Shown piece after piece: positions 1-7,589 of a stretch of 64,000 nucleotides of DNA. Each line of letters opens with the position of its first letter. The first letter of the stretch is position 1. Under the pieces are notes generated by a model that saw only the letters and a program-made list of their open reading frames with translations, was not told the DNA's origin and did not search any database. The stretch is from Flavobacteriales bacterium (GTDB lineage Bacteria; Bacteroidota; Bacteroidia; Flavobacteriales; Flavobacteriaceae): assembly GCA_026993355.1 (NCBI GenBank), contig JALWTX010000008.1, positions 1 through 64,000 of the forward strand, written 5' to 3'. The position numbers were made by a program, and so were the translations under genes.

Positions 1-1138
1 GATCGACTTTCTCATTACGTATTTTGTTTATTTGGTCCATCGTTACCACTACAGCGCTATCGGCTACAGCATTTCGCACACTGGTTGATGCTTTAAATAA
101 ATCGCCATACTTATAAGTGCCAAAATGGCTGCCGGCGCCATAGGTCCACCCGTGTTTTTCGCGCAGGGTCATATTGAGATAAGAGTTGAAGTCGCCCCCT
201 AAAATGGCATTCATTAACAAGACTTTTGGGTAATCCGGATTGTTTTTTCGTATATCAGACCGATGTGCCACAAAAATTTTTGACTGCTCTGCATTGGGCA
301 TATGGACAAAATCAACTTCTGTAGAAGGAACATTGTTAATGGACGGTAACTTTTCTTCCGGCAAGTCTTTTGCAGTCCAATGACCAAAATTGTCTTTTGC
401 CATATTTTTTACCTCCGCTGCATTTACATCGCCAACAATAATTAAGTAAGCATGGTTGGGAATAAAACTTTTAGCATAATAGTCTTGAACGTCTTTTAAT
501 TTCACGTTTTTAACCGTTTCAATACTGGGAACTTCTCCTAAAGGATGCTTGCCATAAGCCAACTTTGTCATGACCCGTTGTGCTGCAGCAGGCGTACTTT
601 TTTCAGATGACTTAAGGCCTTCAATCAGTTTTTTCTGTTCTTTGGCAAATTCTTCTTGATTGAACTGTGGCTGTAAAGCTTGATCGGCTGTCATTTTTAA
701 AATTTCAGGAAAATATTTGCTCAACGAATTAATATTGAAGCCACCATCATAAATATTGACATTGGCACCATAAAAATCGACTTTTTTATTAAATTCATCT
801 TTGCTCATATTTTTAGAACCACTCCCTAATAAGGCGCTTAGCAAGTCATCGGCTCCTTTTTTATCACCTAATTTCATTGGTGGATTATCAATGCGCAAGC
901 TGGCATTTACACGGGGTAATTTATGATTTTCGACCAAGATAACAGTCAAGCCGTTGGGCAATTTAAATACTTGCGGTTTTTTAAATTTTATAGCGGGTGC
1001 TTTTTCAGCTTTTGGCATTTGATTGATGTCACCTATTTGCATAGTCGTTGGTTTCTTCGGTTTATCTACTTTGTTACTGGCACAAGCAAAATTTAGCAAG
1101 ACTAATAGAAGGGGTAAAATATAGGTTAGTTTTTTCAT
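1..1138 (-). CDS. M16 peptidase-like subunit, metal-free partner (partial, C-terminus outside window)
   Basis: Reading leftward from the ATG at 1138, the frame stays open to the window edge. The N-terminus is a lipoprotein-like signal with Cys19 (context NFACAS, an imperfect lipobox), then the typical M16 opening FKLPNGLTVILVENHKLP. Where active members carry HxxEH this protein reads GADDLLSALLGSGS, so all metal ligands are lost. It keeps the REKHGWTYGAGS segment, which in M16B families supplies the substrate-binding Arg/Tyr pair. Its ATG overlaps the stop of the active M16 gene (ATGA at 1138-1135), implying translational coupling and a heterodimer. The C-terminal part was not visible. Confidence 0.88.
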   Translation of the reverse strand, partial: MKKLTYILPLLLVLLNFACASNKVDKPKKPTTMQIGDINQMPKAEKAPAIKFKKPQVFKLPNGLTVILVENHKLPRVNASLRIDNPPMKLGDKKGADDLLSALLGSGSKNMSKDEFNKKVDFYGANVNIYDGGFNINSLSKYFPEILKMTADQALQPQFNQEEFAKEQKKLIEGLKSSEKSTPAAAQRVMTKLAYGKHPLGEVPSIETVKNVKLKDVQDYYAKSFIPNHAYLIIVGDVNAAEVKNMAKDNFGHWTAKDLPEEKLPSINNVPSTEVDFVHMPNAEQSKIFVAHRSDIRKNNPDYPKVLLMNAILGGDFNSYLNMTLREKHGWTYGAGSHFGTYKYGDLFKASTSVRNAVADSAVVVTMDQINKIRNEKVD

Positions 1139-2475
1139 TTTTTCAATTTTTTATCAGCTTCTTTTTTGGGTAAATATTTCAAGACAACACGGTGATTTTT
1201 ATCTAAATATTTTTGAGCGGCTTTTCGCAGGTCTTCCCGTGTAATACTCTTGTAAATGTTTAATTCTTTGTTTATCAGGTCTGTGTCACCATATAAAACA
1301 TGGTATCTTGCCAAATTGTTGGCGATTCCTTGCATGCTGGTATTGGTATTGACAAAATCGTTTTCAACTTTGTTGAGCAATTTTTGGTAATCTTCTTGCG
1401 AAATTAAATCGGTTTGCAATTTTTCAATTTCTGCATCGATGTCTTTATTGAGTTCTTCCAAAGGCGTTTGGTCATTTAGCGGAATGGCAAAGATGATATA
1501 TGTACCATAATCTTCTTGACTGAGGTTAAAGGCACCGACTGTCAAGGCTTTTTTCTCCTGATCGACTAATTTTTTATATAAAACTGAACTTTTGCCACTA
1601 CTGAGATATTTAGAAATAAGATCCAAGGCGTAGGCATCCCGCTCTTTCATAGAGGGGGTTAAGTAAGCTTGCATAATAGCCGGTTTCTGAATGTTTTTAT
1701 CATAATAAACCGCCTGTCGTTCCTTTTCAATAGGTGGTTCAATAATTTTTTCACGTTTGATTTCGGCTCCTTTTGGTATGGTGCTGAAATATTTTTCAAT
1801 CAGTTTTTTGGTTTTGGCTTTGTCGATGTCGCCGGCAACCACCAAGGTGGCATTGTTGGGCACATAATATTTATGATAAAATGCTTTGAATTCATCTAAA
1901 GAAGCGGCATCTAAATCAGCCATTTTTCCAATAGTCGTATGTTTATAAGGGTGTTTGGTAAAAACATTTTCTTTAATAGCTTCCATAAAATGCCCGTAGG
2001 GTTGATTGTCATAGCGCAAACGTTTTTCTTCTTTAACCACTTCATTTTGGGTGTCAACACCTACTTGATTGATGACGGCATGACGCATGCGTTCGGCTTC
2101 CATCCAAAGTCCTAAAGCCAGGTTGTTTGAGGGTAGCACTTCGTAATAATAAGTGCGGTCGTCAGTGGTGTTGGCATTGTTTTGTCCACCATGTGAACTG
2201 ACTATTTCCATCCATTTTCCGCGCGGTATATTTTTTGTCCCTTCAAATAACAGATGTTCAAAAAAATGCGCAAACCCGGTACGGTTGGGTTTTTCGTCTT
2301 TGGCACCTACATGATACATTACGCCCACTGTAACAACGGGAGCCGTATGGTCTTCGTGTAGAATAACATGCAAGCCATTGGGTAAATCATATTCTTCGTA
2401 ATCAATTTTTTGCGCCATAAGCGGATTTATTTGGGTGATTAATAGAATAATAAATAAGAATTTTAAGTGTTTCAT
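1135..2475 (-). CDS. M16 family zinc metallopeptidase, catalytic subunit
   Basis: A 446-residue secreted or periplasmic M16B peptidase. Residues 1-21 form a signal peptide ending in MAQ. HFFEH at 70-74 is the inverted zinc motif HxxEH, and Glu150 in NEVVKEEKR is the likely third ligand. The Arg/Tyr substrate motif expected in the C-terminal half is not evident here (the region reads QEKKALTVGAFNLS); the downstream partner has it. It is the second gene of a leftward operon behind a LolA-like protein (15-nt gap) and overlaps the start of the inactive partner. It probably degrades small peptides in the envelope; the substrate is unknown. Confidence 0.93.
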   Translation of the reverse strand: MKHLKFLFIILLITQINPLMAQKIDYEEYDLPNGLHVILHEDHTAPVVTVGVMYHVGAKDEKPNRTGFAHFFEHLLFEGTKNIPRGKWMEIVSSHGGQNNANTTDDRTYYYEVLPSNNLALGLWMEAERMRHAVINQVGVDTQNEVVKEEKRLRYDNQPYGHFMEAIKENVFTKHPYKHTTIGKMADLDAASLDEFKAFYHKYYVPNNATLVVAGDIDKAKTKKLIEKYFSTIPKGAEIKREKIIEPPIEKERQAVYYDKNIQKPAIMQAYLTPSMKERDAYALDLISKYLSSGKSSVLYKKLVDQEKKALTVGAFNLSQEDYGTYIIFAIPLNDQTPLEELNKDIDAEIEKLQTDLISQEDYQKLLNKVENDFVNTNTSMQGIANNLARYHVLYGDTDLINKELNIYKSITREDLRKAAQKYLDKNHRVVLKYLPKKEADKKLKK

Positions 2476-2490
2476 CTTGTTCTTTTTAAA

Positions 2491-3207
2491 TTATTTTTTG
2501 GGTTTAGCAAAAACGGTGGGGGCCGGTTGCGGTGGATTTATTTTCAGGTCATGTATTTGCAAGGTCATTACCGGATTGCCATCAATTTTGGTAATGATTT
2601 TGGTCGGAAATTTAAGGCCGTCAAATGTTTTATAATCTTGGTTTTCCGTTAGAGCTAAATGACCATCTTTTTTTATTTCGACTGCATACAGCAAATGTGT
2701 TTTAGGGTCGAAATAAGCAAAGATGTCTTGTATATTTTTTTCAACGGGTTTTGCCAAAATTAAATGGACTTTGTCGTAGGTTTTGCCCTCTAATTTTTGT
2801 TTGCCAAGATATTTTAGTTTATGACCGGCTTTTTTGTATTGATAAAAATAACCAAATAAATTTTCGGCTTTCTTCTTAAAAACATTGGCTAAACTATCCG
2901 GAATGTCTTTGTAGCCGAAACTGGCATTGTCAAAAACAAAACCTTTTTGTCCGTCAAAAGCCACCATGGTCATATCTTGTCCCATCAAATTCATTTTGGT
3001 GTACATTTGTCCTTTTGTGTTTTGATAGGATTCCATGGGAAATTCCATCCCGTTTGAAATCATTTTGCCTTTTTGTAAAATGGCTTGTACTTGGTTTAAT
3101 TTCTCGCCACCAATGGCTTTATAATAATTTTGAATGATGTTTTCGGCTGATTGTGCCGAGATGATTTGACTGATAATCCAGGCAAAAAGAAAAAGGTTTT
3201 TTTTCAT
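2491..3207 (-). CDS. LolA-like outer-membrane lipoprotein-sorting family protein
   Basis: 238 residues with a signal peptide (1-18, ending ISAQ) and then an alpha segment SAENIIQNYYKAIGGEKLNQV. A series of beta strands follows, as in the half-barrel LolA/LolB fold (for example GKTYDKVHLILAKPVEKNIQDIFAYFDPKTHLLYAVEIKKDG, shown here only to mark its position near residues 140-185). Bacteroidota proteins of this type are usually annotated as lipoprotein-sorting proteins but often sit beside M16 peptidases. First gene of the operon, so the 3208-3439 region with its palindromes should control it. Role as a true lipoprotein carrier is unproven. Confidence 0.6.
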   Translation of the reverse strand: MKKNLFLFAWIISQIISAQSAENIIQNYYKAIGGEKLNQVQAILQKGKMISNGMEFPMESYQNTKGQMYTKMNLMGQDMTMVAFDGQKGFVFDNASFGYKDIPDSLANVFKKKAENLFGYFYQYKKAGHKLKYLGKQKLEGKTYDKVHLILAKPVEKNIQDIFAYFDPKTHLLYAVEIKKDGHLALTENQDYKTFDGLKFPTKIITKIDGNPVMTLQIHDLKINPPQPAPTVFAKPKK

Positions 3208-3252
3208 AATATTTTGTTTAAAGATTGTTTTTATTCAACGATAAAAGTACAA

Positions 3253-3270
3253 AAATGTTACGTAACATTT
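3253..3270. promoter_or_regulatory. 18-bp perfect palindrome, operator-like, upstream of the LolA-like/M16 operon
   Basis: AAATGTTACGTAACATTT is a perfect palindrome, 46 bases before the start of the leftward operon. A second inverted repeat, TTATCG-N6-CGATAA at 3269-3286, abuts it. The symmetric TTACGTAA core suits a dimeric repressor or activator. There is no T-run, so it is not a terminator. The rest of 3208-3439 is AT-rich and shows no gene. Confidence 0.45.
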
Positions 3271-3439
3271 ATCGCTTTAACGATAATTTATCATTTTATT
3301 TTATAGAATAAAATCAAGGAGTCGTCAATTAATTTCAAGTACAGGTCAATTATTGTCATTTTTTTATGATTTGAGTTTTATATTTGATAATATAATGAAA
3401 ACATCATGCTTTTTTTAAAGTTAACTTAAAACTATTTAT

Positions 3440-3958
3440 ATGATTGATCTCATTCAACGCCGTTTTTTACCATTTTTTCTCTTGTTTTTATTTAGTTTGG
3501 GGTGCATTACTTGTACGGTGCCTCCGCAGCCGTCTCCCGGTGATCAAACTGAAGAGCCTTGTGCTTACGCAGTGTCATATATAATTGATGGTGTTGCTTT
3601 TGCTCATACCGAAACGGCAATAAGGGCTGACATCTGGCCGGCTGATACCTACGCTGTTCATAAAAAAGTTTATAGTGTATGGACCGACCAAGCGCCACAA
3701 TTTTTTTTCTACACCTCGGCTTCCAAGCAAGATGAAATTTCCTCACATACCGACGATTGGCAAAGTCAGCCCGGTACACGCCTGAATTTAAATAGCGTGG
3801 GTTTAGAAAGTGCCGGTTTGACTTTCAAAATAGAACAAGAAGCCTTTAAAGCCGGTGATATTCTAAAAATTTCTTTTTCGGGCACAACGGCGCACGGCTT
3901 AAAAGTAACCGATGGATTGATTTGTGCCACTATTGATGTGGTTCAAGAAAATCAGTGA
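3440..3958 (+). CDS. hypothetical lipoprotein
   Basis: 172 residues. The N-terminus has Arg residues, a hydrophobic stretch and a lipobox SLGC at Cys22, so it is probably anchored in the outer membrane. A Pro-rich linker (TVPPQPSPGDQTEEP) leads to a beta-rich domain of about 130 residues beginning CAYAVSYIIDG. I do not recognise the family; small Bacteroidota lipoproteins with a DUF6252-like fold look similar. Its end lies 28 bases from the convergent PPTase gene with no obvious terminator between them. Confidence 0.7.
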   Translation: MIDLIQRRFLPFFLLFLFSLGCITCTVPPQPSPGDQTEEPCAYAVSYIIDGVAFAHTETAIRADIWPADTYAVHKKVYSVWTDQAPQFFFYTSASKQDEISSHTDDWQSQPGTRLNLNSVGLESAGLTFKIEQEAFKAGDILKISFSGTTAHGLKVTDGLICATIDVVQENQ

Positions 3959-3985
3959 GCAAACAGGTGAGGTTAAGCCGGAAAA

Positions 3986-4588
3986 TTACTGCCTGAATAA
4001 GGCGGTACATAAAATAATTTCAGGCCTAATTTTTTTATAATACAAATTAATTTTATTTGATTTTACTTGCGCTTGCCCAGTGAAATGGTACGGGTCTATA
4101 TGTTGTACGACTATATCTTTTTTTAACGACAAGCCTTTTTCGCCTATTAATTTATAAATACTTTCTTTGGCTGTCCATAACCATAAATATGGATTTTCTT
4201 TTGAGGTGTTGAGTATAAAATCACTTTCATTGACAAATTTGCCGGCAACTTTTGCTAATTTTTCTTGATTTTGTTCAAGGTCAATGCCTACCTTTTGCGA
4301 TAGCACCATTATGGCCAGATAGTTTTTACTGTGAGTAATAGAGATGTGCTGTCCACTATTTAGAACCGGTTTGCCTGATGGTAAATAGCTCAGTTGTTCA
4401 AAGTAATGGTGTTGTTTCAACAAAATTTGTTTAGCCAAAAATTGCTTTCGTTGTTGTTTGTGTTTATATATCAAGCTTTTCCGTAAATTATGACGCAGAC
4501 TTTTCTTTTCAAGTTCTTCAAGACTTTCTGTTAAGTGCCAAATGTATAAAAAACCATCATGGCATTTTTGAACGGGCAATATTGGCAT
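3986..4588 (-). CDS. 4'-phosphopantetheinyl transferase superfamily protein
   Basis: 200 residues using the ATG at 4588. The frame extends further upstream to 4723, but that would cross both divergent promoters and the neighbouring gene. Family motifs are present: GKPVL (72-76), ISITHS (82-87), VGIDLE with Mg-binding Asp103, and WTAKESIYK (138-146) with Glu142. It transfers phosphopantetheine from CoA to carrier proteins, either acyl carrier protein or a secondary-metabolite carrier. Size and motifs fit the Sfp/AcpT type rather than AcpS. No carrier-protein gene is adjacent. Confidence 0.85.
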   Translation of the reverse strand: MPILPVQKCHDGFLYIWHLTESLEELEKKSLRHNLRKSLIYKHKQQRKQFLAKQILLKQHHYFEQLSYLPSGKPVLNSGQHISITHSKNYLAIMVLSQKVGIDLEQNQEKLAKVAGKFVNESDFILNTSKENPYLWLWTAKESIYKLIGEKGLSLKKDIVVQHIDPYHFTGQAQVKSNKINLYYKKIRPEIILCTALFRQ

Positions 4589-4605
4589 TGAAATTGTTTT
4601 AAAGG

Positions 4606-4613
4606 CAAAGATA
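4606..4613 (-). promoter_or_regulatory. -7 promoter element for the PPTase gene
   Basis: TATCTTTG on the minus strand matches the Bacteroidota -7 box TAnnTTTG. It ends 18 bases before the ATG at 4588 and therefore decides for that start. No good -33 box was seen at normal spacing. Confidence 0.55.
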
Positions 4614-4642
4614 CAGAATACTTTCAAATTGATTTTTTGCGC

Positions 4643-4650
4643 TATCTTTG
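4643..4650 (+). promoter_or_regulatory. -7 promoter element for the acyltransferase gene
   Basis: TATCTTTG on the plus strand, 22 bases before the ATG at 4672. An in-frame TTG at 4648 lies inside this box, so it is not the start. The leftward box at 4606-4613 makes this a divergent promoter pair. Confidence 0.55.
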
Positions 4651-4671
4651 TTCGATAAAATTGTAAAACCA

Positions 4672-5574
4672 ATGGCTTTTTTATTTTATTTTCTGATATT
4701 TCCACTGATTTTTTTCTTCTCACGCTTGCCTTTTTGGTGGCTTTATCGATTGTCTGATCTATTTTATCTTATTGTGTATAAGCTTATTGGCTACCGAAAA
4801 AAAGTGGTGCGGAAAAATTTAAAATTAGCTTTTCCGGATAAAACGGCAGCCGAAAGAAAGCAAATAGAAAAAGCCTTTTACAAGCATTTTACCGATTTGT
4901 TTGTGGAAATGATTAAAGCTTTTAATTTATCGTTGCCTGCTATGCGACGCCATTTTGAGTATGTCAATCCTGAACTGCTTAATGCCTTGACTGAACAAGG
5001 AAAAAATATTGTTATGGTAGGTAGTCATTATGGCAATTGGGAAGGTTTGATTGCTCTGGCCCCCAGTGTGAAAGCTTTGCCAATAGCTACTTATTTAAAA
5101 ATCAATAATCCGTATTTCGAAAAATTTATGCTTAAAAACCGGCAACGATTTGGCGCTAAATTGGTAGAAACCAAACAATTGAGAAAGACGCTTACTCAAT
5201 TGGACCAAGCGGACAAAAAATTTATAGTAGCCTTGGTGTCCGATCAATCTCCCCAAATGCACAAAGCCAAATATTGGCGTTCTTTTTTGGGAGTGCCTGA
5301 TTTACCGGTTTTTACAGGTGCAGAAGAGCTGGCTAAAAAATTTGATGCTGCAGTTGTTTTTTTTGACATTCAGAAGAAAAAACGGGGGAATTATCAAGTA
5401 AAATTTGAGTTGATTACGGATACACCCCATCAATTTCCGGATTATAAATTGACCGATCGTTTTATAGATCTGGCAGAAAAGCAAATCAAAAGACAACCGG
5501 CTTATTATTTATGGACCCATAACAGGTTTAAACACAGTGGCAAGAAAAAAGGTGGGGTTATATCTAAAAAATGA
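4672..5574 (+). CDS. lysophospholipid/lipid A acyltransferase (LpxL/HtrB family)
   Basis: 300 residues from the ATG at 4672. A hydrophobic N-terminal anchor (about residues 1-35, with Phe/Trp-rich segments) precedes RKNLKLAFPDKT, typical of the family. The catalytic HX4E motif appears as SHYGNWEG (His119, Glu124). SDQSPQ and the C-terminal WTHNRFK are also family landmarks. It should transfer an acyl chain from acyl-ACP to a lipid A precursor, or to a related lysolipid, at the inner membrane's cytoplasmic face. The exact acceptor cannot be told from sequence. Confidence 0.88.
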   Translation: MAFLFYFLIFPLIFFFSRLPFWWLYRLSDLFYLIVYKLIGYRKKVVRKNLKLAFPDKTAAERKQIEKAFYKHFTDLFVEMIKAFNLSLPAMRRHFEYVNPELLNALTEQGKNIVMVGSHYGNWEGLIALAPSVKALPIATYLKINNPYFEKFMLKNRQRFGAKLVETKQLRKTLTQLDQADKKFIVALVSDQSPQMHKAKYWRSFLGVPDLPVFTGAEELAKKFDAAVVFFDIQKKKRGNYQVKFELITDTPHQFPDYKLTDRFIDLAEKQIKRQPAYYLWTHNRFKHSGKKKGGVISKK

Positions 5575-5620
5575 TCATTTGTCAGTAGATGTTTTTCTGA
5601 AATCGTAACAAAAGTTCCGG

Positions 5621-5647
5621 TTGGTTATCAAATAATCAATAAATTTG
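5621..5647 (+). promoter_or_regulatory. promoter of the DUF6588-like barrel gene
   Basis: TTG at 5621-5623 and TAAATTTG at 5640-5647, a spacer of 16, slightly short for this class. It is 21 bases before the ATG at 5669. Confidence 0.45.
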
Positions 5648-5668
5648 TGTAAATAAAAAATCTTTCTA

Positions 5669-6739
5669 ATGAAAAAATATGTCTTTTTTATTTCATTGTT
5701 TGTTTTGAACCAAACCTTATTAGCGCAAAATTTAATTAACACAGGCGCTTTAATTCAAGGTGGAGTGGAAGACGGTCAAAAATTGGTAGAAGCTTATATT
5801 AAACCTTTAAATAAAGCTATTGTTTTCGGGCTATCTGATGTGGACTATACACAGATACGAAGAAAACGTTCGCATCGTTTGGTTTTGTCTTTAAAACTTG
5901 CCTATATTTCTATCCCATCTACGGATTTGAATTTTGATGTCACAAAAATAGGTTTGAAAAATTTTGAACCCAAAGATCCCGGAAAGGTGATGACACCTAC
6001 GGTTTTTGGCGACTCATTAAAATATGTGACATTGGTGTCAAAAGAGAAAGATTTATTTGGCCGGCCTTTAATTGAATTTAATACCCCCGGGGGTAGTCAA
6101 AAGTCTGCCATGCCATTGCCTTTTTTAGGAGGAACTTACCGGCTTAAGTATACCAATTTATCGGTTAATTTTATTCCTTATGTGACAGTCCCCGATTCTG
6201 ATTTTAAAGTAGGAATGTTTGGTGCCGGTGTTCAACAAGATTTGGCTTTGTTTATACAAAGTTTACGCAATAAAAAATATGGGCTAAGTGTTCAAGCAGC
6301 CGGTGCTTATTTATACGGACATTCGGATTTGGATATTCAGCCCGGACAAATTTATTCGCCGGTAACTATTTCCGGTCAGGCTACCGGGCCGTATGATAAT
6401 CAGGTAGTGGATATTAATTATATAAGCCTGAATTTGGCCACTTATTTTAATTATGATTTAACCCAACATTTTAGTTTGTTTGCCGGGACAGGTTTTAATA
6501 CCGGAAGTGCGCATATTCAGGTAAAAGGGACTTATCCGGTTTATGTGGCGGATCCGACAGGGACCGGTGCTGTTGTAGCGGATGATGTTTATGATCCGAT
6601 TGATATTTCTGAGACTTTTTCACGGCAAAAATACATTATTGGTGCACGCGGTGACTGGTCACATTTTTACATCCAACTGAATTATAATATAGCTGATTAT
6701 GGTGGACTTGGTCTTAATCTGGGCTATAAAATGCTATAA
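5669..6739 (+). CDS. secreted outer-membrane beta-barrel protein (DUF6588-like)
   Basis: 356 residues with a signal peptide (MKKYVFFISLFVLNQTLLAQ). The rest is rich in alternating amphipathic strands and aromatic girdle residues, ending in a strand NLGYKML, as in outer-membrane barrels. Motifs such as LPFLGGTYRLKYTNLSVNFIP and the overall length resemble the Bacteroidota family I know as DUF6588. It stands alone with its own promoter. No substrate or partner can be inferred. Confidence 0.6.
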   Translation: MKKYVFFISLFVLNQTLLAQNLINTGALIQGGVEDGQKLVEAYIKPLNKAIVFGLSDVDYTQIRRKRSHRLVLSLKLAYISIPSTDLNFDVTKIGLKNFEPKDPGKVMTPTVFGDSLKYVTLVSKEKDLFGRPLIEFNTPGGSQKSAMPLPFLGGTYRLKYTNLSVNFIPYVTVPDSDFKVGMFGAGVQQDLALFIQSLRNKKYGLSVQAAGAYLYGHSDLDIQPGQIYSPVTISGQATGPYDNQVVDINYISLNLATYFNYDLTQHFSLFAGTGFNTGSAHIQVKGTYPVYVADPTGTGAVVADDVYDPIDISETFSRQKYIIGARGDWSHFYIQLNYNIADYGGLGLNLGYKML

Positions 6740-6793
6740 TAAATTTTTTTATGAGACTTTTTGCCTAAATAAAATGAATTTTACCTGAAAATA

Positions 6794-6824
6794 TTTGTCA
6801 AATAAAAAATAATTTATAAATTTG
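6794..6824 (+). promoter_or_regulatory. canonical promoter of rpmB-rpmG-DUF4295
   Basis: TTTG at 6794-6797, a 19-base spacer, then TAAATTTG at 6817-6824: an exact match to the Bacteroidota housekeeping promoter. The rpmB ATG is 34 bases downstream. Confidence 0.8.
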
Positions 6825-6858
6825 CACTCAATTTTGAATAAGATAAAAATATAGCGAG

Positions 6859-7104
6859 ATGTCGAGAGTTTGTGAAATAACAGGAAAAAAAGTGATGATG
6901 GGAAACAATGTTTCGCATGCACACAACAAAACCAAAAGAAGATTTGATATCAATCTTTTTAAGAAAAAATTTTATATTCCTGAAGAAGACCGCTGGGTAA
7001 CCTTAAAAGTTTCAAAGGCAGGATTAAAAATTATTGATAAAAAAGGAGTTGCTGCTGCAATTAAAGAAGCAAAAGCAAAAGGCTATCTAACAAGAAACGT
7101 ATAA
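6859..7104 (+). CDS. rpmB: 50S ribosomal protein bL28
   Basis: 81 residues starting [11 protein letters not shown], followed by [15 protein letters not shown], the hallmark segment of L28, and ending in [11 protein letters not shown]. It is a structural protein of the large ribosomal subunit. First gene of a three-gene ribosomal operon (12-base gap to rpmG) behind a canonical promoter. Confidence 0.97.
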   Translation: MSRVCEITGKKVMMGNNVSHAHNKTKRRFDINLFKKKFYIPEEDRWVTLKVSKAGLKIIDKKGVAAAIKEAKAKGYLTRNV

Positions 7105-7116
7105 ATTTAGAAAGAA

Positions 7117-7305
7117 ATGGCAAAGAAATCAAAAGGTAATAGAGTGCAAGTCATCTTAGAATGTACAGAGCACAAAGATAGTGGACTTCCGGGTACTTCA
7201 AGATACATTACAACCAAAAATAGAAAAAACACCCCGGGGAGATTAGAATTGAGAAAATATAATCCCATCTTGCGTAAATATACTTTACATAAAGAAATTA
7301 AATAA
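7117..7305 (+). CDS. rpmG: 50S ribosomal protein bL33
   Basis: 62 residues: [20 protein letters not shown], then [23 protein letters not shown], which is diagnostic for L33. Only one cysteine is present, so this is the zinc-free (C-minus) form of the protein. It sits between rpmB and the DUF4295 gene with 12- and 8-base gaps. Confidence 0.97.
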   Translation: MAKKSKGNRVQVILECTEHKDSGLPGTSRYITTKNRKNTPGRLELRKYNPILRKYTLHKEIK

Positions 7306-7313
7306 ACTAAGAC

Positions 7314-7463
7314 ATGGCAAAGAAAACAGTTGCAACCTTACAAACAGGTTCAAAAAAATTCACTAAAGTGATCCGTATGAAGAAATCACCTAAAACAGGT
7401 GCATATGTCTTTGAAGAAAAAATGGTAAATGCTGCGGCAGCCAAAGATTTTTTTAAGAAATAA
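7314..7463 (+). CDS. DUF4295 small ribosomal-operon protein (bL38-type)
   Basis: 49 residues, ATG at 7314: MAKKTVATLQTGSKKFTKVI, then MKKSPKTGAYVFEEKMVN and a C-terminal DFFKK. This matches DUF4295, a short basic protein restricted to Bacteroidota and encoded beside rpmB and rpmG. To my knowledge a protein of this type was assigned as ribosomal protein bL38 in the Flavobacterium johnsoniae ribosome structure; I have not verified the match. Last gene of the operon, followed by a strong hairpin. Confidence 0.9.
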   Translation: MAKKTVATLQTGSKKFTKVIRMKKSPKTGAYVFEEKMVNAAAAKDFFKK

Positions 7464-7485
7464 TTTTTTAAGTTATACATGATCT

Positions 7486-7518
7486 AAAAATCCGACCGGA
7501 ATTTCCGGCCGGATTTTT
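7486..7518 (+). terminator. intrinsic terminator of the rpmB operon
   Basis: AAAAATCCGACCGGAA and TTCCGGCCGGATTTTT form a stem of 16 with one mismatch and almost no loop, followed by T-rich sequence. Confidence 0.85.
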
Positions 7519-7532
7519 AGTTTTTAAAGTCA

Positions 7533-7564
7533 TTTGTTTTTTGCTTTAAAAAATAGTATTTTCG
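7533..7564 (+). promoter_or_regulatory. promoter of ftsY
   Basis: TTTG at 7533-7536, spacer of 20, then TATTTTCG at 7557-7564, fitting the variant TAnnTTYG. The ftsY ATG is at 7590. Confidence 0.6.
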
Positions 7565-7589
7565 TCTTCTTAATTAGCTTATAATAAAT

